45,672 nucleotides of DNA from Myxococcales bacterium (GCA_028287115.1 JAQBQF010000053.1:1-45672); one strand, 5' to 3'; shown: positions 17,409-27,155, numbered from the stretch's first letter. The notes: generated by a model not told the origin, from the sequence alone. Translations and numbers: made by a program.

Positions 17409-19775
17409 TCATAGCCGCCCCCGGAATCCCATCGAGGGGATGATCGGCAGCGACTTGAAGGCTGCGCGCTGCGAGTAGTCGTAACTGTAGAAGTAGGCGA
17501 TCACGCTATCGTTGAGGTAGACGTTCTGAACGTCGAGGAAGTAGGACATCTGCACGGGGCCCCACTTCCAGTAGCGATCGAGCCTGAGATCGAGCTGATT
17601 GTGGATCGGTGTTCGATCACTGTTCACCGCGCCGAAGATCGGCGTGTAGATGTTCGCGTCGCTGTCGAACACCGCCGTCTGGACCGGTGTGTTCGGTAGC
17701 CCCGAGTAGAGCTGGAACCGGCCGCCGAGCTGCCATTTGCCCTTCTTCCAGCTCAGCGCGAGATTGAGACTGTGCGGTTGGTCGAAGTCGAACAGCCGTT
17801 CGGCGGCTCGCGGAAAGTCGACGCGCGTCGAGTGCGAGTACGAATACGACAAGAACCCGAACCACGGGCCCGAGCGCACGGTCGCGAACAGCTCGGCGCC
17901 GTAGGTGATGCCGCGCCCCTGATTGAGGAGGGACCTGCCATCGGGTGCGTACGTCAACAGGCTGGTGCGATCGGAGTAGTACAGCGAGCTCTGCAGGCGG
18001 AAGCCTTCACGCGGTTCGTACTGCAGGCCGGCGATCGTCTGCGTCGACTTTTCGGGATGAATGTTGCTGAACAGCAGCTCGCCCTGGTACTCGGGCGGCC
18101 TCGCATACGCGCCGGCCGAGAGTCGCGCGGTCACCGCAGGCGTGAGCTTGATCTGCAGCTCGCCGCGAGGCTGGATCGCGTAGTCGTTGATCCGCGCGAA
18201 CGCGTCGACGCGCACGCCGGTCGTGAACCGGATCCTCGGATCGAGGTTGGCCGACACCGCCGTCCAGGTCGCGAAGTCGGGCGTCCAGATCGAGCCGTTG
18301 AACCGCTGGCTCGTGTCGTTCGGGTTATCGGTGCCCATCGGCTGGCCTTCGCGGCGCTCTTGCGGCAGCGCGAGATCGATCGTCGTGCGGCCGATCGCGG
18401 CCTCGGCGCCGACGCGCCACTCGAAGTTCGTGAGCCCGCCGGCATCCTTGGCGGTGCGCGTGATCTCCGTACGCGCCGTGACGTTCGGCTGACGAACGTT
18501 GACGTACTGCGAGATCCCGCGCTCGAACACGAACTCTTGCGCGATCCCCGACAGCGCGAAGCTGCCGTACCAGGGGCCGTCGTGGAACATCGCCGCGCTG
18601 GTGAGGCGGATGAACCGGGTGCGATTGAAGAACCGTTTGTCGGGACTCTGCGCCTTGTTCGTGAAGAGCTCGAGCTTGTCGTCCGAGCCAACGCTCGAGA
18701 ACCGCACGCGCCAGCGTGGCGAGAACGTATGATCGATCCGGAACTGCTCGTCGTAATAGCGAGGGACCGTGGTCAGCGCGAGGTCCGCGTCCTTCGGGAT
18801 CAGCGCCGGCAGGATCAGATCGATGAGCGATCGCCGGAACGCGATCATGTAGTGCGTCGACTTGTCGATGCTGCCCTGGACGATCGCGCCCGTATCGATG
18901 ATCGAGCCCTCGAGCTGTTCGCTCCTTTCGTCCGAGCCCGGTCGCGTCGTCAGCGAGACGATGCCCGAAGCGGCACGGCCGTACGCGACATCGAAGCCGC
19001 CCGGCACGTAGTCGAGCTTGTCGATCGCTTCGGTCGGCACGATCGAGCGAAACCCGATGTCGTGATAGAGCACCGGCACCTCGAAGTCGTCGATCAGGAC
19101 CTTCGAATCTTGCGGCGACGAGCCGCGGATCACGACGCCGGAGTAGCCCAGCGGGAACTGAAAGTTGACGATGCCGGGCATCGCCGAGAGCGTGCGCACG
19201 AGATCGTTGCCGGTTCCCGGAATCCGCTGGAGCTCGGTCCGATCGAGCTTCGCGGCGCCAGGTGATGCAGGCGGCGCTTCACCCTGGACCTCGATCACCT
19301 CCGTCGCTTGCTTGTCGGATAGCAGCACGACCTCATCGATCAGCGGCCCGGCGACCGTGGCGAGCCCGGTTTGGTAGCCCTCGATGCTGATCACGACGGC
19401 AGCGCCGATCGCGACGCCTGCCAGCCGGTAGCGACCTTGCTTGTCCGTGGTCGCGGGCGCGATCTGCGGCATCGCTTCGATCGAGACGGTCGCATTCCGG
19501 ATCGGCTTGCCGAACGAGTCGATCACGCGTCCGGTGATCGTGATCATCGCGGCAGGCGCAACGGGCACCGCTGCATCGGCGGCCGGCGCATCCGGCGCGG
19601 CATCCGGAACCCCGGCATCCGGTGTTGGTTGCGCGGACGCGCTCGCGGCCCCGCAGACGATCGATAGAATGACAACGAGCCGCAGAGGGCCGGATGCTTG
19701 CACGGGCGGCAGCCCGACCAGCAATGTACGTGCCCACAAAGCACCGGCGAATAGCGGGTTTAGGGCGTGGATCAC
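17409..19775 (-). CDS. TonB-dependent outer-membrane receptor with CarboxypepD-regulatory N-terminus
   Basis: 788 residues from the GTG at 19775; a GTG at 19703 (VQASGPLRLVV) would give a better signal peptide and may be the real start. After the signal peptide (LVVILSIVCGAASASA) comes an Asp/Pro/Ala linker, a carboxypeptidase-regulatory-like domain at about 78-160 (ITGRVIDSFGKPIRNATVSIEA), the plug (RIPGTGNDLVRTLSAMPGIVNFQF, VVIRGSSPQDSKVLIDDFEVPVLYH) and a long beta-barrel to the C-terminus. It takes up an unknown ligand across the outer membrane using TonB energy; SusC-like carbohydrate and metal chelate uptake are both possible. Its 5' region is duplicated at 22797-23226. The operon continues into the lipoprotein, mutY, folE and the hydrolase. 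Confidence 0.9.
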   Translation of the reverse strand: MIHALNPLFAGALWARTLLVGLPPVQASGPLRLVVILSIVCGAASASAQPTPDAGVPDAAPDAPAADAAVPVAPAAMITITGRVIDSFGKPIRNATVSIEAMPQIAPATTDKQGRYRLAGVAIGAAVVISIEGYQTGLATVAGPLIDEVVLLSDKQATEVIEVQGEAPPASPGAAKLDRTELQRIPGTGNDLVRTLSAMPGIVNFQFPLGYSGVVIRGSSPQDSKVLIDDFEVPVLYHDIGFRSIVPTEAIDKLDYVPGGFDVAYGRAASGIVSLTTRPGSDERSEQLEGSIIDTGAIVQGSIDKSTHYMIAFRRSLIDLILPALIPKDADLALTTVPRYYDEQFRIDHTFSPRWRVRFSSVGSDDKLELFTNKAQSPDKRFFNRTRFIRLTSAAMFHDGPWYGSFALSGIAQEFVFERGISQYVNVRQPNVTARTEITRTAKDAGGLTNFEWRVGAEAAIGRTTIDLALPQERREGQPMGTDNPNDTSQRFNGSIWTPDFATWTAVSANLDPRIRFTTGVRVDAFARINDYAIQPRGELQIKLTPAVTARLSAGAYARPPEYQGELLFSNIHPEKSTQTIAGLQYEPREGFRLQSSLYYSDRTSLLTYAPDGRSLLNQGRGITYGAELFATVRSGPWFGFLSYSYSHSTRVDFPRAAERLFDFDQPHSLNLALSWKKGKWQLGGRFQLYSGLPNTPVQTAVFDSDANIYTPIFGAVNSDRTPIHNQLDLRLDRYWKWGPVQMSYFLDVQNVYLNDSVIAYFYSYDYSQRAAFKSLPIIPSMGFRGRL

Positions 19776-19845
19776 TGCAAGACACCCCGACAGGTGATCG
19801 GCTTTCCGTCAGTGCTGGCTGGTCGACCAGCCATGTCGGAAGCTC
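19757..19845. repeat. 89-bp direct repeat, copy A, with 18-bp palindrome
   Basis: Bases 19757-19845 recur at 23138-23226 in the same orientation with a single mismatch by eye. The block covers the first codons and the upstream region of the TonB-dependent receptor gene. It contains the perfect palindrome TGGCTGGTCGACCAGCCA at 19816-19833, about 41 bases upstream of the GTG start, where an operator would sit. The receptor coding part of the duplication is only about 90% identical, so this non-coding block is better conserved. Confidence 0.8.
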
Positions 19846-19847
19846 GT

Positions 19848-20363
19848 TCAGCGGAGTTGCTGTGTTCTCGGAATCGGTGGCGGTGGTGGTGGCGGGCGAA
19901 GGTCGGCGTCGATCGGCAACGCCGCATCGATGAGTGGTGTCGGTGGCGAGATCACCGGCACAACGCACAGCAGTATGCCCAGCCGAAACATGCCCGCTGC
20001 CGAGACGTCGAGACCTTCGACGCGACCGAGCAGATGATCATTGACCTCGATCTCGTTGGACGATGTGACGCTGACGTGCCACGGCTCGAGCGGGCCAATT
20101 TGCAAGTCGAGCTCGCGCGGCCCTGTCACGTGAACGCTCTGTGCGACGTCCAACGTCGCGCCGAGAAGGGACATCGACTGCGCTTTCGCGTCGTAATGGG
20201 TGACGACGCGCGCGACGCTGTCGGTGATCGTGCCGTCGACCTCCAGCTGCGCCAGCAATCGGTGCTGTGGGGTGTAGATCGTGAGTGGTCTCGTGTTGCT
20301 AACCGAGCTGTGAGACGAACAGCCGAGTACGGCGAGCATAACTGCGCCGATCGATGACCTCAT
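19848..20363 (-). CDS. Putative lipoprotein, last gene of the cassette
   Basis: 171 residues from the ATG at 20363, whose first bases overlap the TGA of the gene before (ATGA). MRSSIGAVMLAVLGCSSHSS is a signal peptide with lipobox VLGC. The mature part has strands such as LTIYTPQHRLLAQLEVDGTI and the motif GPRELDLQIGPLEPWHVSV, and ends with a proline run (LRPPPPPPPIP) that may span the periplasm or bind a partner. The family is not recognised. The stop lies 3 bases from the 89-bp repeat, so the gene ends right at the duplication boundary. Translational coupling suggests that it works with the two genes before it. Confidence 0.7.
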   Translation of the reverse strand: MRSSIGAVMLAVLGCSSHSSVSNTRPLTIYTPQHRLLAQLEVDGTITDSVARVVTHYDAKAQSMSLLGATLDVAQSVHVTGPRELDLQIGPLEPWHVSVTSSNEIEVNDHLLGRVEGLDVSAAGMFRLGILLCVVPVISPPTPLIDAALPIDADLRPPPPPPPIPRTQQLR

Positions 20364-20854
20364 GGCGACGGCTCGAGCCGCGCCACGATCTGGTCGAGTG
20401 TCGCGCGTGGCGCGCGCAGCCCACTCGCGATCGGGACTGATCGGTGCTTTCTTTCGAGCGACACTCGAACGTGCAGGCCGCCCGAGCCCGGAAATGGAAG
20501 TGACGTCCCGGGTATCTTGTACAAGAAGACCGAGCGTATCTGGGATGGAGAGAATCGCCATGTCCAACGCCAGCGCCAGAGCTCGTGTACCACGAGCCAC
20601 AAACCATCCACGAACGTCAACGAGCAGGTACCCCACACGCTATACGCGCACGACACCAAGATCATCGTTCCGAACACCAGGCCGAGGATTGCCACAACGA
20701 CGGTAATACTTGACTCGTGGAGCACAATCGCCCCAAGAGCCCCCGTGACGAATAGAACGCCGACTGGAGCGGCGATCACGCAGTCGGCAGGGACGCCGCT
20801 TGATCGAAGCCGAATCTCTTGCGCAGCCATCTCGTTGCGGTGCGGCTCACTCAT
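20360..20854 (-). CDS. Small membrane protein, two helices plus PH-like tail
   Basis: 164 residues from the ATG at 20854 (MSEPHRNEMAAQE), which overlaps the end of the large upstream gene by 8 bases; an ATG at 20830 would shorten it by 8 residues. Two hydrophobic helices are clear: VIAAPVGVLFVTGALGAIVL and ITVVVAILGLVFGTMILVSCAY. The rest, from CSLTFVDGLWLVV to ATLDQIVARLE, is Trp/Arg-rich, beta-like, with a final helix, and resembles the PH-like domain of bacterial YdbT/DUF-type proteins. The small membrane protein directly downstream of a larger protein is the layout of toxin/immunity pairs, but no family match supports that here. Confidence 0.7.
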   Translation of the reverse strand: MSEPHRNEMAAQEIRLRSSGVPADCVIAAPVGVLFVTGALGAIVLHESSITVVVAILGLVFGTMILVSCAYSVWGTCSLTFVDGLWLVVHELWRWRWTWRFSPSQIRSVFLYKIPGTSLPFPGSGGLHVRVSLERKHRSVPIASGLRAPRATLDQIVARLEPSP

Positions 20855-22577
20855 CGCTCTTGTTCGACTTCTTCTCTCGCTTCGCGGCATCTGCTTGGAC
20901 GGCGCTTAGGTCGTGATTTCGGTTCGACTCCAAAAGGATGTCTGCAGCATGCACGCGAGCCCAAATGATCTTTTCGAGAGCTAGAGCGCCTGCCGCAGCC
21001 GCTGCCTGCGGAGTCTTTGCCCCACGGTGCGCCTTGAGCGGGGAAAAAAGCTCCTTAAGGATCGGATACGCTCCAGGCATCCTGGATACGCCAGCCTCCT
21101 GGTCGGCGGGACCACAATCGGAGATCAACGAATCCACCGCGTTTCCCAGGTCGTGCGCAAGCGCAACTTCGACACGCCTTAACGTTGCTTGCTTTTCAGG
21201 ATCTTTCTCCTGCTGCTGCAGCAGTTGGGCTTTGGCGAGTTGATCTGCGGAGCGAGCAATCGCGTCACCATCCATCGCGAGGGTATCGTAGGCATGACTA
21301 AGGAACATGGTGTTGATGCCGAGGCTGGCTCCCCAGTACGTGGTGAGCGCCCACTTCAACTCGGCATATCCGAGCAGTATGGCCGTCGATGCTGCAGCTC
21401 CAACTGCAGCTCCGCCAAGGTATCGCCCGGTGAACCACGCCCCACCGCTCGCAACGTCTACAGCTCCATCAATCTTCTCTTGCCGCGTCGCGTGGGCGTC
21501 CAAGATGACGAAGAAGCCATGCACCATTTCAATGCTTGCTACGACGTCAGCGAACACGAGGCCGACCTTACGCGCGATGCCGGATGCCACACTCGCGTAC
21601 GCAACGTTCCCGCCGGCGCGCGCAATCGTCGCTGCCGCGGTCGCAGCGACTCCGATTGCACCACCGGTTAACTCGGTGACCACTTTGACTAGTTCTGCAT
21701 AGCTAGAGACTCCGTTGAACACGCCATGGATTTCGTTCAGGTGCTTGTTGAACTCTTCGTCCGTCAGCGTCAGCCATCCGTCGGCCAACATCAGGACGTT
21801 TGCGAGCTCGGCAAGCGATCCCGTTTTGCTACCGTGTGTGCCCGCCTCGAACATCGCCTTCGATTCGTGTTCGATCGCGTGCTCGTTTAGGCGGATCAGC
21901 TGCTCGTTGAAGCCCCGCATAGTCGGGATGAGTTTGGCGAGTTCTTGGTGCAGTACCCGCCCCTGTTCTCTCGGCTGACTATCTGGAGGGATCTCGACGA
22001 TGTGCTCGGGATCGATCAGCACTGCATGGTGGACGCGCTCCTTTGCTTCGGAGAACGCGAACGAGGAGATGTTCGCGTTGAACTCGGGATAGAAGTAATC
22101 CGCGAGCCAGGCCCGGCCATCCTCGGAGCTCGCGTAGAGGTCGATTGCTGGCTTGAGCTCGTGGCGTGCCTCCCCAAACATCGTGTTTCGATCCGCAGCC
22201 GACAACGCAGTTCCGTCCTTAATGCCGGAAACCGAGGCATACAGCTTCCATAGCGCCAGGGCGTAACTCGAATGGACGCTCTTGATCTCTTGGCTCCGGC
22301 GGTTCGACATGATGTCCGCTGCAGCTTGGAGTGCGCCAGCCGCAGCGCTCCAATCTTGTGCAGAAGGCGGCTGGCGTTTGCCTCCGTATGCGAGCTCGGA
22401 TGCGCTGGGCTTGCGCGCGTGCCCCTCCGTGCTCACCGCAGGTTTCGGGCCCTCAGACGAAAACTTCTCACGGCTCGAATGCTCGTTTGAAGCACCGCCT
22501 CCTTCGATCCCAGTGTCTTCGTCCGTCGCCTTCGATGCGGTTTGCTTCGTCCCCTCGTGACCAACTGGACCACCCAT
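20847..22577 (-). CDS. Large Gly/Ala-rich helical protein, unrecognised
   Basis: 576 residues from the ATG at 22577. Residues 1-65 are low-complexity, rich in Ser, Glu, Gly and Lys, with no signal peptide. Residues 70-290 are helical (SAAAGALQAAADIM, MRGFNEQLIRLNEHAIEHESKAMFEAG). Residues 298-430 form a long Gly/Ala-rich, mostly hydrophobic stretch (GGAIGVAATAAATIARAGG, LGGAAVGAAASTAILLGY) with several possible membrane helices. The C-terminus is charged and Lys-rich (AAKREKKSNKSDE). No catalytic motif is seen. A disordered N-terminus, then helices, then a membrane-active core is the pattern of some secreted pore-forming or contractile-injection-system effectors; this is speculation. It leads the three-gene cassette. 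Confidence 0.7.
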   Translation of the reverse strand: MGGPVGHEGTKQTASKATDEDTGIEGGGASNEHSSREKFSSEGPKPAVSTEGHARKPSASELAYGGKRQPPSAQDWSAAAGALQAAADIMSNRRSQEIKSVHSSYALALWKLYASVSGIKDGTALSAADRNTMFGEARHELKPAIDLYASSEDGRAWLADYFYPEFNANISSFAFSEAKERVHHAVLIDPEHIVEIPPDSQPREQGRVLHQELAKLIPTMRGFNEQLIRLNEHAIEHESKAMFEAGTHGSKTGSLAELANVLMLADGWLTLTDEEFNKHLNEIHGVFNGVSSYAELVKVVTELTGGAIGVAATAAATIARAGGNVAYASVASGIARKVGLVFADVVASIEMVHGFFVILDAHATRQEKIDGAVDVASGGAWFTGRYLGGAAVGAAASTAILLGYAELKWALTTYWGASLGINTMFLSHAYDTLAMDGDAIARSADQLAKAQLLQQQEKDPEKQATLRRVEVALAHDLGNAVDSLISDCGPADQEAGVSRMPGAYPILKELFSPLKAHRGAKTPQAAAAAGALALEKIIWARVHAADILLESNRNHDLSAVQADAAKREKKSNKSDE

Positions 22578-22628
22578 AGACCACCGAGCGTATCAAGAAC
22601 TCGGGGGATCGGCGACGATGTCTTCCGA

Positions 22629-22645
22629 TGTCCGAATTTCGGACA
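22629..22645. promoter_or_regulatory. Inverted repeat upstream of the cassette
   Basis: TGTCCGAA-T-TTCGGACA is a perfect 8+1+8 palindrome, 52 bases upstream of the ATG of the large cassette gene (22577) on the minus strand. The position fits an operator. No clear -35/-10 pair was found beside it. Confidence 0.45.
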
Positions 22646-22668
22646 CGCGTGATCGCAGCGGATGAACG

Positions 22669-23226
22669 TCAACCAACCGCGATCAATCGACCATAAATCT
22701 GCCGCCGTGTGATCCAGCCGTTGATCCATCCACGGTTGTTGCCGATCTGAAATCGCTCGCCCTGGATCGCTTTCACGAGGTGCAGGTGCTGCGACCGCAC
22801 GATCGAGCGAAACCCGATGTCGTGATAGAGCACCGGCACTTCGAAGTCGTCGATCAGGATCTTCGAATCTTGCGGCGACGAGCCGCGGATCTCGACACCG
22901 GAGTAGTCGAGCGGGAACTGAAAGTTGACGACCGGGCATCGCCGAGAGCGTGCGCACGGGATCGTTGCCGGTTCCGGGATCCGCCGGAGCTCGGTCCGAT
23001 CGAGCTTGTCGGCACCAGGTGATGCATGCGGCGCTTCACCCTGGACCTCGATCACCTCCGTCGCTTGCTTGTCGGACGGCAGCACGACCTCATCGATCGC
23101 CGGCCTCCGCCACCGTGCCGAGCCCGGTTTGGTAGACGGTTTAGGGCGTGGATCACTGCAAGACACCCCGACAGGTGATCGGCTTTCCGTCAGTGCTGGC
23201 TGGTCGACCAGCCATGTCCGAAGCTC
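22669..23226 (-). pseudogene. Broken partial copy of the TonB-dependent receptor 5' region
   Basis: Bases 22797-23133 align with 19037-19377 of the receptor gene at about 90% identity, encoding IDEVVLPSDKQATEVIEVQGEA, IRGSSPQDSKILIDDFEVPVLYHDIGFRSIV and neighbours. Between RRIP and VVNFQF the frame is shifted and restored (EPATIPCARSRRCP in place of GTGNDLVRTLSAMPGI), and the whole stretch that encodes the signal peptide and half of the regulatory domain is missing: 23133 joins directly to the 89-bp upstream block at 23138. At the 3' side, after SIV, the homology stops and a foreign tail (GERFQIGNNRGWINGWITRRQ) runs to a TGA at 22669. It cannot make a receptor. Confidence 0.8.
23138..23226. 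repeat. 89-bp direct repeat, copy B, with 18-bp palindrome
   Basis: Matches 19757-19845 with one mismatch (position 23219). The palindrome TGGCTGGTCGACCAGCCA is at 23197-23214. It forms the upstream end of the broken receptor copy. Confidence 0.8.
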
Positions 23227-23312
23227 ACCGGATCTGAACGCGGACTTACCGCTATTCGCACGAGATCCCAGGTACTTGCCTGATTGGTCCGACCATTGCG
23301 TAACGACTGGCC

Positions 23313-23855
23313 ATGACCAAGCTCGTCATCCTCGCTTCACTCCTCGGAATGTCCACGCTCGCGCATGCGGACACGTCGCTGTCAGCGACCCAGCCGGCTG
23401 AACCGAAGACGTATATCCAGGGCGGGCTCGTCGCCGGTGGCATCTACGAAGCAGCTCTGTACGGCGCGGTCGAGCTCGACGCGGGTCGACGGCTTGGTCA
23501 CGGTCCACTCTGGGTGCACGCGATGGTCGCAAAGGGCGGCATGGCGGCCATCTGGACAACGCCGATGTCGACCGATTACTTCGAGCTACGAGCCGGCGTG
23601 GAGGCGCGCAGCTGCGCCCGATCCGGTCTCGTCTGCGGGCTAGCGGGTCTCGATCTCGGCGGTCGTTACGAGAAACAGATCACGCACTCCCCGAGCGACA
23701 CTGTCGATGCGAAGGATAGCGTCCTCGTTCCTCGCGTCGGCTTCGATCTCGGCGGCGACCACCTTCGCGTGCGCCAGATGATCGAATACGCGGTCGCGCC
23801 GTTCAGCGGTCACAGCGGCTTCGGTCTGTCGCTCGGCGTCGCGTACCAGTTCTAG
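23313..23855 (+). CDS. Outer-membrane beta-barrel protein, paralog 1
   Basis: 180 residues. The signal peptide MTKLVILASLLGMSTLAHA ends with an AHA cleavage site. The mature part has alternating strands with Gly and aromatics (TYIQGGLVAGGIYEAALYGAVELDAG, YFELRAGVEARSC) and ends with GFGLSLGVAYQF; the terminal aromatic Phe is the signal read by the BAM complex, so it is an outer-membrane barrel of perhaps 8-10 strands. A Cys pair (RSCARSGLVCG) may form a disulfide in a loop. Paralogous to the next two genes, which share the pattern RSC...G..C.(A/V)G(L/V)D. No Shine-Dalgarno sequence is visible before it. Substrate or partner unknown. Confidence 0.85.
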   Translation: MTKLVILASLLGMSTLAHADTSLSATQPAEPKTYIQGGLVAGGIYEAALYGAVELDAGRRLGHGPLWVHAMVAKGGMAAIWTTPMSTDYFELRAGVEARSCARSGLVCGLAGLDLGGRYEKQITHSPSDTVDAKDSVLVPRVGFDLGGDHLRVRQMIEYAVAPFSGHSGFGLSLGVAYQF

Positions 23856-23902
23856 TCGCGAGCCTGATCGCTCTTAGCTCAACTGTTCCAACAGGAGATT
23901 TC

Positions 23903-24529
23903 ATGCGCATCACTTCTCTCACTGCTCTCGCATTGCTCTGTGTTTCCGTTGCCGCTCCTGTTGCTCGAGCCGAATCGATCGTCTCCGGCGAGCCGAGTGA
24001 CAACCACACGACACGAGCAACGTCCCATCTCGGTTTCACGGGGGCCAGGGAGGCGACCGAACCGGCGCAGCCCAAGACCGAGCCCAACGGCTACGTCCAA
24101 CTAGGGTTCGTCATTGGTGGTGCGACGGGCGGCATGTACGACGCGATGGCGCTCGAGGGCGGCGTTCGCCTCGGCCGCAGTCCGTTCTGGATCCACGGGC
24201 TAGCGAGCAAAGGCAACATGATGGACCTCGATTATCCCGCGAGCTCGAGCGAGTACGCGGAGCTGCGCGCGGGTCTGGAGGTCCGCAGCTGCAGCCCGAA
24301 CGGGCTCTGGTGCGGCATCGCTGGCGTCGACGCCGGCTATCGACGCGAGCGCCTCATCACGATGATCGATTCGGTCCATGTGGACGAGGAGGTCCTCGTA
24401 CCGCGCTTCGGCCTGGATGTCGGCGGCGATGGCCTGCGCTTCCGTCCCATGATCGAGTTCGCCACCAGTCCGCTGAGCACGCGCGGTGACGGGATCGCTC
24501 TCTCGCTGGCCGTTGCGTACCAGTTCTAG
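23903..24529 (+). CDS. Outer-membrane beta-barrel protein, paralog 2
   Basis: 208 residues, with a strong ribosome site ACAGGAGATTTC just before the ATG. Signal peptide MRITSLTALALLCVSVAAPVARA. It has an insert after the signal (QPKTEPNGYVQLGFVIGG) but keeps the paralog pattern: WIHGLASKGNMMDLDYPA, YAELRAGLEVRSCSPNGLWCGIAGVDAGYRRE and the end GIALSLAVAYQF. Also a BAM-targeted small barrel, 47 bases downstream of paralog 1. Its signal peptide DNA is closer to paralog 3 than to paralog 1, so the last two arose by a more recent duplication. Confidence 0.87.
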   Translation: MRITSLTALALLCVSVAAPVARAESIVSGEPSDNHTTRATSHLGFTGAREATEPAQPKTEPNGYVQLGFVIGGATGGMYDAMALEGGVRLGRSPFWIHGLASKGNMMDLDYPASSSEYAELRAGLEVRSCSPNGLWCGIAGVDAGYRRERLITMIDSVHVDEEVLVPRFGLDVGGDGLRFRPMIEFATSPLSTRGDGIALSLAVAYQF

Positions 24530-24574
24530 TCAGCAAGCCTCTCGCCTTCGCTCTGTTTCTTAAAGGAGATTTCG

Positions 24575-25147
24575 ATGCGCATCACGACGCTCACTGCTCT
24601 CGGCCTGCTCTGCGTCTCTGTCGCCGCGCCTATTGCTCATGCGGAGCCGTCTCTGACCGCCTCGTCGCGCGAGGTCGCGAGCGAACCGAAGACCTACGTC
24701 GCGGCCGGCGTCGCACTCGGCGCGGACGGCACGCTCGATTGGCTCTACAGCGGTGCGCAGATCGAAGCCGGCTATCGACTGAGCACGACGTGGTGGCTGC
24801 ACGGTGATGTCGGCGTCATGGGACGTAGCGGCTACGGCACGGTCCAGCGCATCACGCTGATGGCGCCGTCGGCGGACGCATATGAAGCGCGGCTCGGCCC
24901 CGAAGCGCGTCGCTGTAACTCCACCGGCGCGGCGTGCCTCGTCGGTGGAGTCGACCTCGGCTATCGCACGGGCGAGCTCGCGGGCCTGGTCGTCGCTCCG
25001 CGCGTGGGACTCGATGTCGGATCGCGCAAGCTACGCTTCCGTCCCGCGATCGAGCTCCAGGTCGGCGGCCCGATCGACAACCGCGAAGGCCCCTCGATCC
25101 CCGATGTCGGGATCGGGTTCACGACCGCGATCGCGTACCAGTGGTAG
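24575..25147 (+). CDS. Outer-membrane beta-barrel protein, paralog 3
   Basis: 190 residues, ribosome site AAAGGAGATTTCG before the ATG, 45 bases after paralog 2. Signal peptide MRITTLTALGLLCVSVAAPIAHA, nearly the same as paralog 2. The barrel part shows YVAAGVALGADGTLDWLYSGAQIEAGYRL, YEARLGPEARRCNSTGAACLVGGVDLGYR and the end GFTTAIAYQW, where the terminal aromatic is Trp. Family as for the two genes before it; the three probably share one transcript and may form related channels or surface-exposed adhesins. Confidence 0.87.
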   Translation: MRITTLTALGLLCVSVAAPIAHAEPSLTASSREVASEPKTYVAAGVALGADGTLDWLYSGAQIEAGYRLSTTWWLHGDVGVMGRSGYGTVQRITLMAPSADAYEARLGPEARRCNSTGAACLVGGVDLGYRTGELAGLVVAPRVGLDVGSRKLRFRPAIELQVGGPIDNREGPSIPDVGIGFTTAIAYQW

Positions 25148-25153
25148 CCGCCG

Positions 25154-25187
25154 AAAACAAAACGGGCCCGTCTCGCGACAGGCCCGC
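25154..25187 (-). terminator. Intrinsic terminator of groESL
   Basis: On the minus strand, stem CGGGCC (25186-25181) and GGCCCG (25168-25163) close a 12-base loop, followed at once by TTTTGTTTT (25162-25154). It lies 22 bases beyond the groEL stop. It may also act for the convergent barrel genes, but the T-run is on the groEL side. Confidence 0.85.
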
Positions 25188-25208
25188 TTGGTCGTTATCG
25201 GTGAACGA

Positions 25209-26837
<1,629 letters not shown>

Positions 26838-26867
26838 TGGAATACCTCTGTGAATGAGTGAAAAAAC

Positions 26868-27155
26868 TTAATCGAGAACGGCGAGCAGATCGTCTTCGCG
26901 GAGGATCAGGTGCTCGTCACCATCGATCTTCACTTCGGCGCCGCTGTACTTGCTGAACAGCACCTTGTCGCCGGCCTTCACTTCGAGGGCGATGATCTTG
27001 CCGTCTTTGTCGCGCTTGCCCGAGCCGACAGCGATCACCTTGGCTTGGATCGGCTTCTCTTTGGCCGAGTCCGGAATGAATATACCACCAGAGGTCTTGG
27101 TCTCTTCTTCGAGACGCTTGACGAGAATACGGTCGTGTAACGGACGGATCTTCAT
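26868..27155 (-). CDS. groES: 10-kDa co-chaperonin GroES
   Basis: 95 residues. It forms the seven-membered lid of the GroEL cage. Family marks: [21 protein letters not shown], the mobile-loop [24 protein letters not shown], and the C-terminal [16 protein letters not shown]. The ribosome site GAGGGAAC precedes the ATG. First gene of the groESL operon, under the promoter and operator described next. Confidence 0.97.
   Translation of the reverse strand: MKIRPLHDRILVKRLEEETKTSGGIFIPDSAKEKPIQAKVIAVGSGKRDKDGKIIALEVKAGDKVLFSKYSGAEVKIDGDEHLILREDDLLAVLD

Noticed and set aside
17772..19265. Plus-strand frame of 497 codons opposite the TonB-dependent receptor
   Set aside because: Shadow of the receptor gene; Arg-rich and without domains.
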